The notes under the pieces were generated by a model, which saw only the letters and a program-made list of their open reading frames with translations, did not search any database and was not told where the DNA came from. From positions 62,001-126,000 of the forward strand of contig JAJEDY010000061.1 of the NCBI GenBank assembly GCA_022821275.1: a stretch of 64,000 nucleotides of DNA, read 5' to 3'. Shown here piece by piece: positions 1 to 9,028 of the stretch. A program made the position numbers and the translations under genes. Every line of letters starts with the position of its first letter. Within the stretch, counting starts at the first letter, position 1. Source of the DNA: Candidatus Latescibacterota bacterium (lineage in GTDB: Bacteria; Latescibacterota; UBA2968).

Positions 1-2
1 CC

Positions 3-596
3 GGGCTATGTGGTATTATCTGCGACATTGACAAAAAGGGATTGCAACTGCGCGTCGTTATCGGACGCTGGACCGCGTGGCGCCCCGGGGAAAAACCGCC
101 ATCAGCAACAGCACCCCCCGAAAAAGATACCTCCCCCGAACCAAAACGGGACAGACCTGAAAAAAAATCACATCCGACAGCAAAACCCTCCTATTGGTCG
201 CGGCTGCAGGCCTTGCACGCAAAAGTGGAACAATATCTTAAAGATGCGCGCCCCATCCTGACGCGATTCGTGAAACGGTTATCAAAAACAATAGCATTTC
301 AGCACCTGAAATTGAATCTGGAATTAGGGACAGATGATCCTGCCCTCACCGGGCGTCTATTTGGATATATCGAAGCATTCAAACGCATCTTTGGCAAACG
401 CATCCACATCTCAATCACCCCTGATTTTCTCCAACCGCGCTTTGCCGGATCGGGATACTTGAGACTCTCCATATATCTTCACCGTTTGATATTCGCCGCA
501 CTCGCCCTTGCTGTGCGCGGCGGACTCTGGCGCGCAAAAATCTGGTGGACAAAACGCAAAAACAGGCGCAAAATTCCTCTAACTGCTGGGGGATAG
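3..596 (+). CDS. DUF2953-like protein, 5'-truncated by window edge
   Basis: The frame is open to the left edge, so the N-terminus, probably a membrane segment, is missing. What is visible is a hydrophobic stretch, a proline- and lysine-rich linker, then a segment with LGTDDPALTGRLFGYIEA and ISITPDF, the conserved core of DUF2953 proteins (Bacillus YtfI-like). A hydrophobic helix near the C-terminus is followed by a basic tail. It lies 44 bases upstream of a GerW/YtfJ-family gene, the same pairing as ytfI-ytfJ in Bacillus, which strengthens the call. The function of the family is not known to me outside sporulating Firmicutes. Confidence 0.65.
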   Translation, partial: GLCGIICDIDKKGLQLRVVIGRWTAWRPGEKPPSATAPPEKDTSPEPKRDRPEKKSHPTAKPSYWSRLQALHAKVEQYLKDARPILTRFVKRLSKTIAFQHLKLNLELGTDDPALTGRLFGYIEAFKRIFGKRIHISITPDFLQPRFAGSGYLRLSIYLHRLIFAALALAVRGGLWRAKIWWTKRKNRRKIPLTAGG

Positions 597-640
597 GGCT
601 AACTACTGATTATTATGACTATACTTTTTCGGGAGGAAAC

Positions 641-1030
641 ATGGCCATTGAAGACATGGTGCGAACGATGTTAAATGAACTGCGTGAAATCGTAAAAACC
701 GAAACCGTAGTAGGCGAACCCCTTGTCCTGGGCGACGTCACCATCATACCCGTATCCAAAATATCCTTTGGATTTGGCGCAGGTGGTGGACAGGGCGAAA
801 AAGACGACGGAAGCAGTGGCACGGGCGGAGGCGGCTCTGTGCAACCCGTGGCATTCATCGTCATACAAAAAGGCAAAGCACAGCTTCTACCCATAGAAGA
901 CAAAAGCATGTCCATCGCCGACTTGCTAAAATACGCGCCCGATGTAATAGAAAAAATCAAAGCAATTAAAGACAAACGCAAAAAACAGAAAGACGGTGAG
1001 GAAGGCGACAGCGAAGAAGAAAAACAATAA
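641..1030 (+). CDS. GerW (YtfJ) family protein
   Basis: A 129-residue protein with the family core: an N-terminal helix, TVVGEPLVLGDVTIIPVSK, then SFGFGAGGG, a glycine-rich loop, and a strand ending in PVAFIVIQKGKAQLLPI. The C-terminus is a charged Lys/Glu tail. The start at 641 was chosen because GGGAGG lies a few bases upstream; the open frame extends further back but without a ribosome site. In Bacillus the family is tied to spore germination, but it is also found in non-sporulating phyla, and nothing else here suggests sporulation. It is probably co-transcribed with the upstream DUF2953-like gene and with recG 6 bases downstream. Confidence 0.8.
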   Translation: MAIEDMVRTMLNELREIVKTETVVGEPLVLGDVTIIPVSKISFGFGAGGGQGEKDDGSSGTGGGGSVQPVAFIVIQKGKAQLLPIEDKSMSIADLLKYAPDVIEKIKAIKDKRKKQKDGEEGDSEEEKQ

Positions 1031-1036
1031 ACCGAT

Positions 1037-3130
1037 ATGCTCTCAAACTTAAACCAACCCCTGAGAACCCTGCCGGGCATTGGGCTGAAACGCGAAAAAG
1101 TATTGGAAAACGCAGGCATCGCCACCGTGGGCGACCTGCTATTGTATTTGCCCTATCGGTACATAGATCGATCCACCGAAGTCGGAATCGCACACCTGCC
1201 ACTCGACCGGGAAGTCACTGCAGTAGGCGAAATCGTGAGCATGCAAACAATCCCCGGCAAGCGTCGGCGCTTCGTCATGACAGTCGAAGACCAGACCGGA
1301 TCGGTCGCCTGTACGTGGTTCGGAGGCATACAATACCTCAAAAACGCATATCGCGCAGGCGACATCGTGGCACTCGGCGGAAAATTGACGCGATTCGGGC
1401 GCACCCTGCAAATAGTACACCCCGAAATAGAAGTTCTCGCAAACGAAGACGACGACAATCAACGGTTGCATACCGGACGCATCATCCCCCTGTACTCGAC
1501 CACATCAAAAATGAAATCAGACCGCCTCACAGCTCGCGCGCTCCGCCGCTTATTATTCGCCGCGCTGCAAGCTGTTGGGGATCAGATCGAAGACCCATTA
1601 GACGAAAACATACGCAAACGCTGTAGCCTGATGCGCCTGCGAGACGCAATAGAAAAAATTCACTTTCCAGACACAACAACGGACATAGACACTGCGCGGC
1701 AACGGTTGGCTTTTGACGAAATCTTCTATATCCAGCTTCACCTCGGACACGCAAAAAAACTGCGCCAAAGCACCCCCGGACGCGTACTGACATCCAGTGG
1801 CCCCCTGACGCGACAACTCGTGGCGCATCTGCCCTTTGAACTCACACAGGCGCAAACGCGCGCCAATAAAGAAATCGGTCACGACTTACAGAAACCCGTA
1901 GCCATGCACCGCCTGTTACAGGGCGACGTGGGATCCGGCAAAACCCTCGTCGCCCTCCACGCCATGTTATGTGCAGCAGACAGCGGCACGCAAGCCGCCT
2001 TAATGGCACCCACAGAGATCTTAGCCGAACAACACGCCCACACCATACGGGAACTCGTCGCACCATTGGGCTTAGACATAGCACTGGTGACAGGGCGCAT
2101 GCCAAAGGCACAACGCACCAAAATACTGGCCGGATTGGGATCTGGAAAAATAAAAATAGCAGTCGGCACACATGCCCTGTTGCAAAACGACATCGCATTT
2201 GCCGACCTCGCACTCATCGTGGTCGATGAACAACACCGCTTTGGCGTGGTCCAGCGCGCCATGTTGCGCGAAAAAGGCAATACACCCCATCTGCTGGTCA
2301 TGACCGCCACCCCCATACCCAGATCCCTATCGCTGACCCTGTATGGCGATCTGGACGTCACCATCATCGACGCCCTGCCGCCCGGTCGCATCCCCGTACG
2401 CACGGGATGGCGTTATGCACAGGACCGCGCCCGCGCACTGCAATTTCTCCGCAGCGAACTGCAACGAGGACATCAGGCCTATATCGTCTATCCACTCGTA
2501 TCCGAATCCGAAAAAAGCGACCTGCAAGCCGCCACTGCCGCCTTTGAAGACCTGCAACAGGGCGCACTCTCAGACTTCCAACTGGGCTTACTTCACGGTC
2601 GGCTAAAACGCGACGAAAAAGAAACCACAATGTCTGCATTCAGGCGCGGCGACCTGGATGTACTGGTCACGACAACCGTCATAGAAGTCGGCGTCGATGT
2701 ACCCAACGCCACAGTCATGATGGTCGAACACGCCGAGCGTTTTGGACTATCGCAATTGCACCAATTGCGCGGGCGCGTAGGTCGCGGACAACATCAATCC
2801 TACTGTATTTTAATCGCAGACCCCCAGGAAGGGCTATCGGATGATGCACGTGAACGCCTCGACGCCATGGCGCGGACAACGGACGGATTCGAAATCTCAG
2901 AAGCCGACTTGTGCATCCGGGGACCCGGACATATTTTTGGCACACAACAAGCTGGCTTCCCTCAATTTCACTTTGCCGACCTCGCACGCGACGGCACCTT
3001 AATCGCCACCGCACGCCGAGAAACACAGGCACTCCTATCCCGAGACCCGGACTTGACCGCGCACGCCGTCTTGAAACGAGAATTAGACGCAACCGCACTT
3101 CACGACATACAAATTGTGGAAGCGGGGTAA
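1037..3130 (+). CDS. recG: ATP-dependent DNA helicase RecG
   Basis: At 697 residues it matches the usual RecG length (E. coli 693). Order of domains: an N-terminal wedge/OB region that begins with a helix-hairpin-helix-like LRTLPGIGLKREKVLENAG, then two superfamily-2 helicase lobes. Walker A is GDVGSGKT at residues 296-303, the DEQH box is at 397-400, and motif III is MTATPIPRSL. The motif QLRGRVGRGQHQSYC in the second lobe is typical of RecG/Mfd. It remodels stalled forks and Holliday junctions in recombinational repair. No clear ribosome site precedes the start, which sits 6 bases after the GerW-family gene, so translational coupling is likely. Confidence 0.97.
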   Translation: MLSNLNQPLRTLPGIGLKREKVLENAGIATVGDLLLYLPYRYIDRSTEVGIAHLPLDREVTAVGEIVSMQTIPGKRRRFVMTVEDQTGSVACTWFGGIQYLKNAYRAGDIVALGGKLTRFGRTLQIVHPEIEVLANEDDDNQRLHTGRIIPLYSTTSKMKSDRLTARALRRLLFAALQAVGDQIEDPLDENIRKRCSLMRLRDAIEKIHFPDTTTDIDTARQRLAFDEIFYIQLHLGHAKKLRQSTPGRVLTSSGPLTRQLVAHLPFELTQAQTRANKEIGHDLQKPVAMHRLLQGDVGSGKTLVALHAMLCAADSGTQAALMAPTEILAEQHAHTIRELVAPLGLDIALVTGRMPKAQRTKILAGLGSGKIKIAVGTHALLQNDIAFADLALIVVDEQHRFGVVQRAMLREKGNTPHLLVMTATPIPRSLSLTLYGDLDVTIIDALPPGRIPVRTGWRYAQDRARALQFLRSELQRGHQAYIVYPLVSESEKSDLQAATAAFEDLQQGALSDFQLGLLHGRLKRDEKETTMSAFRRGDLDVLVTTTVIEVGVDVPNATVMMVEHAERFGLSQLHQLRGRVGRGQHQSYCILIADPQEGLSDDARERLDAMARTTDGFEISEADLCIRGPGHIFGTQQAGFPQFHFADLARDGTLIATARRETQALLSRDPDLTAHAVLKRELDATALHDIQIVEAG

Positions 3131-3147
3131 TCACTGACCGCTAATAG

Positions 3148-3176
3148 TTGACACCCATATTGTATTATGGTAGATT
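3148..3176 (+). promoter_or_regulatory. candidate sigma-70 promoter for PfkB-hflKC
   Basis: TTGACA at 3148-3153 is followed after 17 bases by TAGATT at 3171-3176, about 90 bases before the PfkB start. The -35 is a consensus match and the -10 a four-of-six match. This is prediction from sequence only. Confidence 0.4.
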
Positions 3177-3193
3177 GATTCGGCTTTCTTATG

Positions 3194-3234
3194 CATCCAT
3201 CCGTGTTCATCCGTGTTCATCGGTGGTTGCTTTT
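3194..3234. repeat. CAGAT-family intergenic repeat, single arm
   Basis: This segment contains two ATCCGTGTTC units and ends CGGTGGTTGCTTTT. In reverse complement it is the same sequence as the arms near 26744, 26868, 57925 and 57971. Only one arm is present here, between recG and the PfkB gene. Confidence 0.75.
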
Positions 3235-3265
3235 GATTTTTTCATCTTTCCCCGGAAACTGACTG

Positions 3266-4276
3266 ATGAATCATAAGCTGCGCATTGCGTTGCTTGGCAC
3301 GATTAACCGCGACACGATTTACACCGCCGATGGCGTGACAACCGAAAGCTACGGCGGTTTGTTGTACAGCATCCTGGCATTGGCCGAAATCGCGTCTTCT
3401 GATGTGGTGATTTATCCCATCTGCAATGTAGGCGCAGACATGGAAGCCATAGTGCGAGAAAAACTCGCGCCATATCCACACGTCAAATACGACGGCATCC
3501 AATTTGTATCGGGCAAAAATCCCCATTGCTTTTTGGATTACGATGCAAACGGGCGCAAACGCGAAACCCTGCACAACGATGTCCCGCAAATCTCTTTTTC
3601 ACAAATTGAACCGTTTTTAGACTGCGACGCGATATGCTTTAATTTCATCACCGGAATGGAACTCGCCCTCGAAACCGCACAGCGCGTGCGTCGTTTCGCC
3701 ACTGGTTTGCTATTGATGGATGTCCACAGTTTGACTCTGGGCATGGATGAAAAACGCCGCCGATTCTGGCGCGTGCCCCCGCAGTGGAAAAAATGGATGG
3801 GGTGCGTAGATGTCGTACAAATGAACGAGCAAGAAGGCACTTTGCTCGCTGGCGAAACACTGGATAGCAAAGATGCAACACGCCGTTTTGCAAAACAAGT
3901 ATTGTGCGCGGGACCTTCAGTATTGATGATCACGCGCAGCAACCGCGGTTCTGAGACAATTTTTAAAAATGACCATTCAGACATTGTGATCGACAAATTC
4001 GATCCCGCGCCCATAGCTGAACCCTGTGACGAAACCGGATGTGGCGACACCTTTTTAATGGGATATACCTGGTCCTTCTTGCAAACGGACAACCGCGCCT
4101 TTGCCAGTCGTTTTGCCAATCGGGTGGCGGGTATCAACGTATGTTTGCGAGGCATTGAAGGCATTGCAAAAATAAGCCAATTCTTAACCCCCGACGACCT
4201 GCCTATGAGGGACACTCAGACAGGTCAATCTGCCGTATTAAACGGCATTCTCCCCGGTCCTGAAAGGAGGGCCTGA
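3266..4276 (+). CDS. PfkB-family carbohydrate/nucleoside kinase
   Basis: A 336-residue ribokinase-fold protein. The N-terminal GTINRDTIY and ESYGGLLYS match the substrate-side glycine motif. The C-terminal signature is DETGCGDTFLMGY, with the anion-hole glycines and catalytic base Asp at residue 261; Cys259 replaces the usual Ala. The substrate cannot be read from sequence: PfkB members phosphorylate sugars, adenosine and others. Its stop codon overlaps the hflK start (TGATG) and the hflK ribosome site lies inside this gene, so it heads the hflKC operon. That pairing is unusual and gives no direct clue to substrate. Confidence 0.85.
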   Translation: MNHKLRIALLGTINRDTIYTADGVTTESYGGLLYSILALAEIASSDVVIYPICNVGADMEAIVREKLAPYPHVKYDGIQFVSGKNPHCFLDYDANGRKRETLHNDVPQISFSQIEPFLDCDAICFNFITGMELALETAQRVRRFATGLLLMDVHSLTLGMDEKRRRFWRVPPQWKKWMGCVDVVQMNEQEGTLLAGETLDSKDATRRFAKQVLCAGPSVLMITRSNRGSETIFKNDHSDIVIDKFDPAPIAEPCDETGCGDTFLMGYTWSFLQTDNRAFASRFANRVAGINVCLRGIEGIAKISQFLTPDDLPMRDTQTGQSAVLNGILPGPERRA

Positions 4277-5250
4277 TGCAAGAATATCAATTTCCAAACC
4301 GTCCAAATTTCGATTTGCAATTCAACCCCAAGTTCATCTATTACGGGTTAATTGTACTGGCCTTGCTCTGGTTGGCCAGCGGCATCTACACGGTGCGGCA
4401 AGATGAGCAAGCAGTCGTATTTCGATTCGGACAAGCGGTGGGCCTGAAAGATCCTGGCATCCAATACCACTGGCCCACACCCATCGAGCGCGTTGAAAAA
4501 GAGCGCGTATCAGAAGTAAAACGCCTCGAAGTCGGTTTTCGCACCATCAGCGTGAGCCCCACGCCGAGATACCAGAAGGTCTCAGCCGAATCCGCGATGT
4601 TGACCGGCGACGAGAATATCGTGGATGTAGAACTAATCGTTCAGTATCGCATCCGCGATTTGGAGAACTATTTGTTCCAGGTCAACGACCAGCGAAAAGC
4701 CATCAAAGACGTGACCGAGGCCGCATTGCGTCAGGTCGTTGGGCAGCGCACCATCGACGAGGCTCTCACAGAGGGCAAGCTGGAAATTCAAGAAGAGATT
4801 CTGAAACAGGTTCAAGAAGTCCTGGATCTCTACAAAATTGGCGTGCGCGTCGATCAGGCCAAATTGCAGACCGTATCTGTACCCCAGGAAGTCGATCACG
4901 CATTTAAGGACGTCGCCAATGCGCGAGAAGACAAAGAACGTCTCCGCAACGAAGCCGAAGCCTATCGCAATGATATTATCCCAAAAACGCGCGGTGAAGC
5001 CGAAAAAATGATCCGAGAAGCCGAAGCCTATAAAGTCGAGCGCGTCAAGCGCTCGCAGGGCGATGCAGACCGCTTCGTCGAGGTACTCAAAGAATACCGC
5101 ACCGCAAAAGACGTGACCGAAACGCGAATGTACCTCGAAACAATGGAAAAAATCCTGCCCAGCATACAAAAATTCGTCGTCGAATCCGACGCCAGAGGCG
5201 GTATTCTCAACGTTCTCAACCTGCAAAAGCCATTAGGAGGAGGAAATTGA
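4276..5250 (+). CDS. hflK: HflK, SPFH-domain modulator of FtsH
   Basis: A 324-residue SPFH (band 7) protein. An N-terminal transmembrane helix spans about residues 17-38, followed by the SPFH domain starting at VRQDEQAVVFRFGQ and GIQYHWPTPIE, and a long charged coiled coil rich in Glu, Ala and Arg. HflK and HflC form a membrane complex that surrounds the FtsH protease and limits its access to membrane substrates. It starts within the stop codon of the PfkB gene behind an AAGGAGG site, and hflC begins one base after its stop. The order hflK-hflC is the standard one. Confidence 0.93.
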   Translation: MQEYQFPNRPNFDLQFNPKFIYYGLIVLALLWLASGIYTVRQDEQAVVFRFGQAVGLKDPGIQYHWPTPIERVEKERVSEVKRLEVGFRTISVSPTPRYQKVSAESAMLTGDENIVDVELIVQYRIRDLENYLFQVNDQRKAIKDVTEAALRQVVGQRTIDEALTEGKLEIQEEILKQVQEVLDLYKIGVRVDQAKLQTVSVPQEVDHAFKDVANAREDKERLRNEAEAYRNDIIPKTRGEAEKMIREAEAYKVERVKRSQGDADRFVEVLKEYRTAKDVTETRMYLETMEKILPSIQKFVVESDARGGILNVLNLQKPLGGGN

Positions 5251-5251
5251 T

Positions 5252-6112
5252 ATGCGCAACCTCGTAACTCTGGTGGTCATTTTGATAGCAGCGATTATCT
5301 TAATTCAATCATCGTGTTATATCGTGGATGAACGCGAACAGGTCGTCGTCACAGAATTTGGGCAACCCGTACGCACCGTGCAATCCCCGGGCCTGCATTT
5401 TAAAATTCCGTTTATCCAGCAATTGCACACCTTCGAAGATCGCCTGCTATACAGCGATGCCGATCCCAGACAAATTTACACACAGGACAAGAAAAACCTC
5501 ATCGTCGATAATTTTGCCCGCTGGCGCATCACAGATCCACTCAAGTTTCTGGTATCTGTGCAAAACGTCTCCTATGCACAATCGCGCCTGGACGACATCA
5601 TTTTTTCAGCAGTGCGCGAAGAACTCGGGCAACGCACGCTGGTCGAGATCGTAGTTACGCACCGCGAGGATATCATGAAAAAAGTGACAGAGCGCTCCCA
5701 CGAGGCAGCACTCGGACTGGGCATTGATATCCTCGATGTGCGGATTAAGCGCGCAGACCTGCCGCGCGAAAACAAAAACAACGTGTTTGAACGCATGCGC
5801 GCCGAACGCGAACGGCAGGCCAAAGAATACCGCGCCGAAGGTGAAGAAGAGGCTCTGAAAATTCGCGCGGAAGCCGACCTCGAAGTCGCGCGCCTCAAAT
5901 CCGAAGCCCTGCAAAAATCGCAGTTAATTCGCGGCGAAGGCGATGCCGAAGCATTGCGTATCTATGCCGATGCCTTTGAACAAGACCCCCGTTTTTTTCA
6001 ATTCTGGCGCACCCTCGAAGCGTATGAAAAAACCCTGGGCGAAGGAACCACCGTCGTGATGCCACCCACCAGCGACTTCTTCAAGTACCTGACCAAAAAG
6101 CGTCCGCGGTAG
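5252..6112 (+). CDS. hflC: HflC, SPFH-domain modulator of FtsH
   Basis: A 286-residue partner of HflK. An N-terminal membrane helix (residues about 4-22) is followed by EREQVVVTEFGQPVRT, the start of the SPFH domain, and then a charged helical region with EGEEEALKIRAEADLEVARL. GGAGGA upstream supplies the ribosome site inside the end of hflK. The protein is expected on the periplasmic face of the inner membrane with HflK. A perfect 15-bp hairpin follows immediately after the stop. Confidence 0.93.
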   Translation: MRNLVTLVVILIAAIILIQSSCYIVDEREQVVVTEFGQPVRTVQSPGLHFKIPFIQQLHTFEDRLLYSDADPRQIYTQDKKNLIVDNFARWRITDPLKFLVSVQNVSYAQSRLDDIIFSAVREELGQRTLVEIVVTHREDIMKKVTERSHEAALGLGIDILDVRIKRADLPRENKNNVFERMRAERERQAKEYRAEGEEEALKIRAEADLEVARLKSEALQKSQLIRGEGDAEALRIYADAFEQDPRFFQFWRTLEAYEKTLGEGTTVVMPPTSDFFKYLTKKRPR

Positions 6113-6120
6113 AAATGGAC

Positions 6121-6152
6121 CGTAGGTGCGGGTTTGAAAACCCGCACCTACG
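6121..6152. repeat. perfect 15-bp inverted repeat
   Basis: CGTAGGTGCGGGTTT (6121-6135) and its exact reverse complement (6138-6152) are separated by only two bases. It sits 8 bases after hflC. No T-run follows, so it is not a classical intrinsic terminator; it may stabilise the hflC mRNA end or be a dispersed palindromic element. Confidence 0.9.
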
Positions 6153-6171
6153 CCTCAACGAGGCAACTCCC

Positions 6172-7104
6172 ATGTCTGCCCGTTCAACCCAAATCTCGTA
6201 TCTCTGCTTTCTCCTCCTCTTCTCCTTATCCGCAGCAAACGCGACAGAATGGCACAAATTTGAACGCGATGGCCTCGCCTTACACCTCGCGCATAACGAT
6301 GCGGTTCGGGCAGGGGATTTGTTAAACGCGCTCCTTATTGGGCGCAACGAAATTCGGCGCAAACTGGGCGGTGCCCCCGAAATTCCCATAGAGGTTTATC
6401 TCGCACCGAACGAAGCTGTTTTTCGAGAATTGACACACGGGCGCTTGCCGCACTGGAGCGCGGGGGTTGCATTTCTCGAATCGCGCACCATAGTTCTGCA
6501 AGCCAGCGCCGACAATTTGCTACAGGTTGCACGGCACGAATTTGCCCACATATTATTGCACGCCATTGCGCCCACTCGCGTCCCCGTCTGGTTTCACGAA
6601 GGCGTGGCGATGTGGGCGTCACACGAGTGGCGCTTGCGCCAAAGCGCGGCCGTATTTTACGCAGTCTTTTCAGAAAGCTTAATCCCGCTGTCCGAAATTG
6701 ACGAGGTCTTATCTTTTCCCTCGGCAAAAGCCGACCTGGCCTACACGGAAAGTTTGCTGGCAGTCTCGTTTTTAATCCGTCTGGGCGGCCCCAATGCCGT
6801 GGTCGTCATGCTTTCCGAACTGGAAGCAGATGCGCCCTTTGAAGTCGCATTATTTCGCGTAACTGGCGAAACACCTCGCGAATTTGAACGGCGATGGCGC
6901 GATGATGTACAGGCGCGATTCAGTCTGATGACATTGCTCTTTTCGCCCGATTTGATCTGGCTGTATCTCACCTTGCTCTTGCTACTCGCCTATATATGCG
7001 TGAGACTGAGGAATCGCGCGACCTTGCGGCGGTGGGAAGCCGAAGACGCAGCCGAAGAATTGACCTTACAATTGCGCGTATATCGCCGAGAGGACGAGCA
7101 GTGA
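6172..7104 (+). CDS. secreted, membrane-anchored zinc metallopeptidase (MA-like)
   Basis: The predicted start at 6172 gives a signal peptide (hydrophobic CFLLLFSLSAANA) and has GAGG upstream; an earlier in-frame ATG at 6115 lies before the hairpin and is less likely. The catalytic motif is HEFAHILLH, an HExxH zinc site, followed about 20 residues later by WFHEGVAMW, whose Glu fits the third ligand of gluzincins. Near the C-terminus is a strong membrane helix (LIWLYLTLLLLLAYICV) and a charged cytoplasmic tail. This resembles the peptidase MA-like family; the substrate is unknown. Its stop overlaps the coaE start. Confidence 0.8.
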   Translation: MSARSTQISYLCFLLLFSLSAANATEWHKFERDGLALHLAHNDAVRAGDLLNALLIGRNEIRRKLGGAPEIPIEVYLAPNEAVFRELTHGRLPHWSAGVAFLESRTIVLQASADNLLQVARHEFAHILLHAIAPTRVPVWFHEGVAMWASHEWRLRQSAAVFYAVFSESLIPLSEIDEVLSFPSAKADLAYTESLLAVSFLIRLGGPNAVVVMLSELEADAPFEVALFRVTGETPREFERRWRDDVQARFSLMTLLFSPDLIWLYLTLLLLLAYICVRLRNRATLRRWEAEDAAEELTLQLRVYRREDEQ

Positions 7105-7703
7105 TCATAGGCGTAACAGGAGGCATTGGCGCGGGCAAAAGCACCGTATGCGCCGTATTTGAAAAAGCTGGCGCGCACATAATCGACGCCGATGCAGTGG
7201 GTCACGAAGCACTCCGCGACCCAATTGTAATTCGCAACCTATCCGATGTGTTTGGGCGGGAGATCCTGGATGCCAACGGGCAAATCGCACGCCGGGAACT
7301 GGGCAAACGGGCCTTTGCGTCTGACAAAAACCGCGAAAAACTCAACGCCCTCGTGTGGCAACCGCTTCGGCAGTTATTACTGGACAAAATTCACGCGGCT
7401 CTGGATCGAGAACCCGCGCGTCCCGTAGTCGTGGATGCGGCCCTGCTGGTCGAGCGCGGCGATCCAAAAAAAATCGTCGATGTACTCGTCGTGGTGACAG
7501 CCCCCGAAGCATTGCGGATCCAGCGGACAATGGCGCGATTGGGCATCTCCAAAACCGAAGTTATGGCCCGACTATCCGCACAATTGCCCGAAGAAGACAA
7601 AGTCGCGGTCGCGGACTTTGTCGTAATCAATGATAAAACCCCCGCCGTGTGTCGGCAGCGCGCGCGGGCTATTTGGAACAAATTGCAATGTGAGGAGCGA
7701 TGA
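7101..7703 (+). CDS. coaE: dephospho-CoA kinase
   Basis: CoaE carries out the last step of coenzyme A synthesis, phosphorylating the 3' hydroxyl of dephospho-CoA. The GTG at 7101 is the chosen start: it overlaps the previous stop (GTGA) and gives 200 residues, the normal family length, with Walker A GGIGAGKST at residues 7-15 close to the N-terminus. DADAVGHEAL matches the conserved substrate-binding region and VVDAALLVE the strand before the lid. The stop overlaps the gcvPA start (ATGA), so it is co-translated with the glycine cleavage genes. Confidence 0.93.
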   Translation: MIIGVTGGIGAGKSTVCAVFEKAGAHIIDADAVGHEALRDPIVIRNLSDVFGREILDANGQIARRELGKRAFASDKNREKLNALVWQPLRQLLLDKIHAALDREPARPVVVDAALLVERGDPKKIVDVLVVVTAPEALRIQRTMARLGISKTEVMARLSAQLPEEDKVAVADFVVINDKTPAVCRQRARAIWNKLQCEER

Positions 7704-9028
7704 ACTACACGCCACATACAGAACGCGATATCCAGCACATGCTCAACGTGATCGGAATAGCATCCACTGATGATCTATTTGCACCCGTTCCCGAATCGCT
7801 ACGCCTGAACGCGCTCAATTTGCCTCCGGGAATCAGTGAAATGGAAGCGATGGCATTTGTGCAATCGCTGACCGATCAAAGCGAGACACCCCTATCATTC
7901 CTGGGCGGAGGTGCTTACGATCACTTTTCGCCCAGCGTGGTCGATGCCATCATTTCACGAGGCGAATTTTTTACAGCCTACACGCCCTATCAGCCCGAGG
8001 TGAGCCAGGGAACCCTTCGGGCTATTTTTGAATTTCAATCCATGATTTGTGAACTGACCAACATGGAAGTCGCCAATGCCTCCATGTACGATGGCGCTTC
8101 CTCACTGGCCGAAGCCGTGCTTATGTCGGTCCGCCTGAACAACCGTACGCGCGTCTTATTGCCGCGCAGCCTGCACCCGTTTTACCGCCAGGTGATAGCG
8201 ACTTATGTGCGGGGGATCGATCTCGAACTCGTGGATATTCCCTGGTCTGACTCCGGCACACTGGATATCCATGCTTTAAAGCGCGAATTAAACGACAATA
8301 CCGCCGCCGTGGTCGTACAAAATCCAAATTTTTTGGGCGTACTCGAACACTTAGACGAAATTGGCGACCTGATCAACAATACCAGAACAGCTTTTGTGGC
8401 CTGCGTCAACCCCATATCCCTGAGCGCGATTCGCCCACCGGGCGACTTCGGCGCCGATATGGTCGTAGGCGACGGACAGCCACTGGGCCTGCCCCTGTCT
8501 TATGGGGGACCTTACGTCGGCTTTTTTGCATCGCGAGACGCACACGTGCGAAAAATGCCCGGTCGCATCTGTGGGCAGACCACCGATGTAGATGGCAAAC
8601 GCGGCTTTGTACTGACATTGCAAACGCGCGAGCAACACATTCGACGCGAACGCGCCACATCGAACATCTGCACCAACCAGACCCTTTGTGCAACCGCAGC
8701 AACCGTGTACCTATCCTCTGTCGGACCGCAGGGCTTCCGCGAAGTTGGCGAATTGAACTGGCATCAAAGCCATCGCGCTTTGCAGGCATTGACCGCCTTA
8801 GACGGCGTGCGCCAGAAATTCTCCGGCGCAGTATTCAACGAATTCGTTCTGGAAACAGACCGCAAAGCATCCGATGTTCTAACCGCCTTGCAACATCGGG
8901 GCATTGAAGCTGGCATTGACCTGGGCCGATTTTATCCCGAACTCGAAAATTGTATTCTCACATGTGTCACAGAAAAACGCACAGACGCCGACATTGATCG
9001 CCTCATCGATGCGTGGAGGACATTGTAA
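7700..9028 (+). CDS. gcvPA: glycine dehydrogenase (decarboxylating) subunit 1
   Basis: A 442-residue N-terminal half of the glycine cleavage P-protein. FLGGGAYDHFSPSVVD and EFFTAYTPYQPEVSQGTLR are hallmark segments of the subunit-1 family, followed by the aminotransferase-fold core. With subunit 2 it decarboxylates glycine and passes the aminomethyl group to the H-protein lipoamide. The two-subunit form occurs in many Bacteria and Archaea; others have a single fused P-protein. No gcvT or gcvH lies in this window. The gene overlaps both neighbours by a few bases. Confidence 0.95.
   Translation: MNYTPHTERDIQHMLNVIGIASTDDLFAPVPESLRLNALNLPPGISEMEAMAFVQSLTDQSETPLSFLGGGAYDHFSPSVVDAIISRGEFFTAYTPYQPEVSQGTLRAIFEFQSMICELTNMEVANASMYDGASSLAEAVLMSVRLNNRTRVLLPRSLHPFYRQVIATYVRGIDLELVDIPWSDSGTLDIHALKRELNDNTAAVVVQNPNFLGVLEHLDEIGDLINNTRTAFVACVNPISLSAIRPPGDFGADMVVGDGQPLGLPLSYGGPYVGFFASRDAHVRKMPGRICGQTTDVDGKRGFVLTLQTREQHIRRERATSNICTNQTLCATAATVYLSSVGPQGFREVGELNWHQSHRALQALTALDGVRQKFSGAVFNEFVLETDRKASDVLTALQHRGIEAGIDLGRFYPELENCILTCVTEKRTDADIDRLIDAWRTL

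Noticed and set aside
619-1125. Long minus-strand open frame opposite the GerW gene
   Set aside because: It is the antisense shadow of a recognised gene and shows no family pattern.
3538-4215. 225-codon minus-strand frame opposite the PfkB gene
   Set aside because: Opposite a clear family match, with no ribosome site and composition typical of an antisense shadow.
6115-6171. Upstream ATG at 6115 as start of the metallopeptidase
   Set aside because: It would place the hairpin in coding sequence and disrupt the signal peptide; 6172 has a ribosome site.
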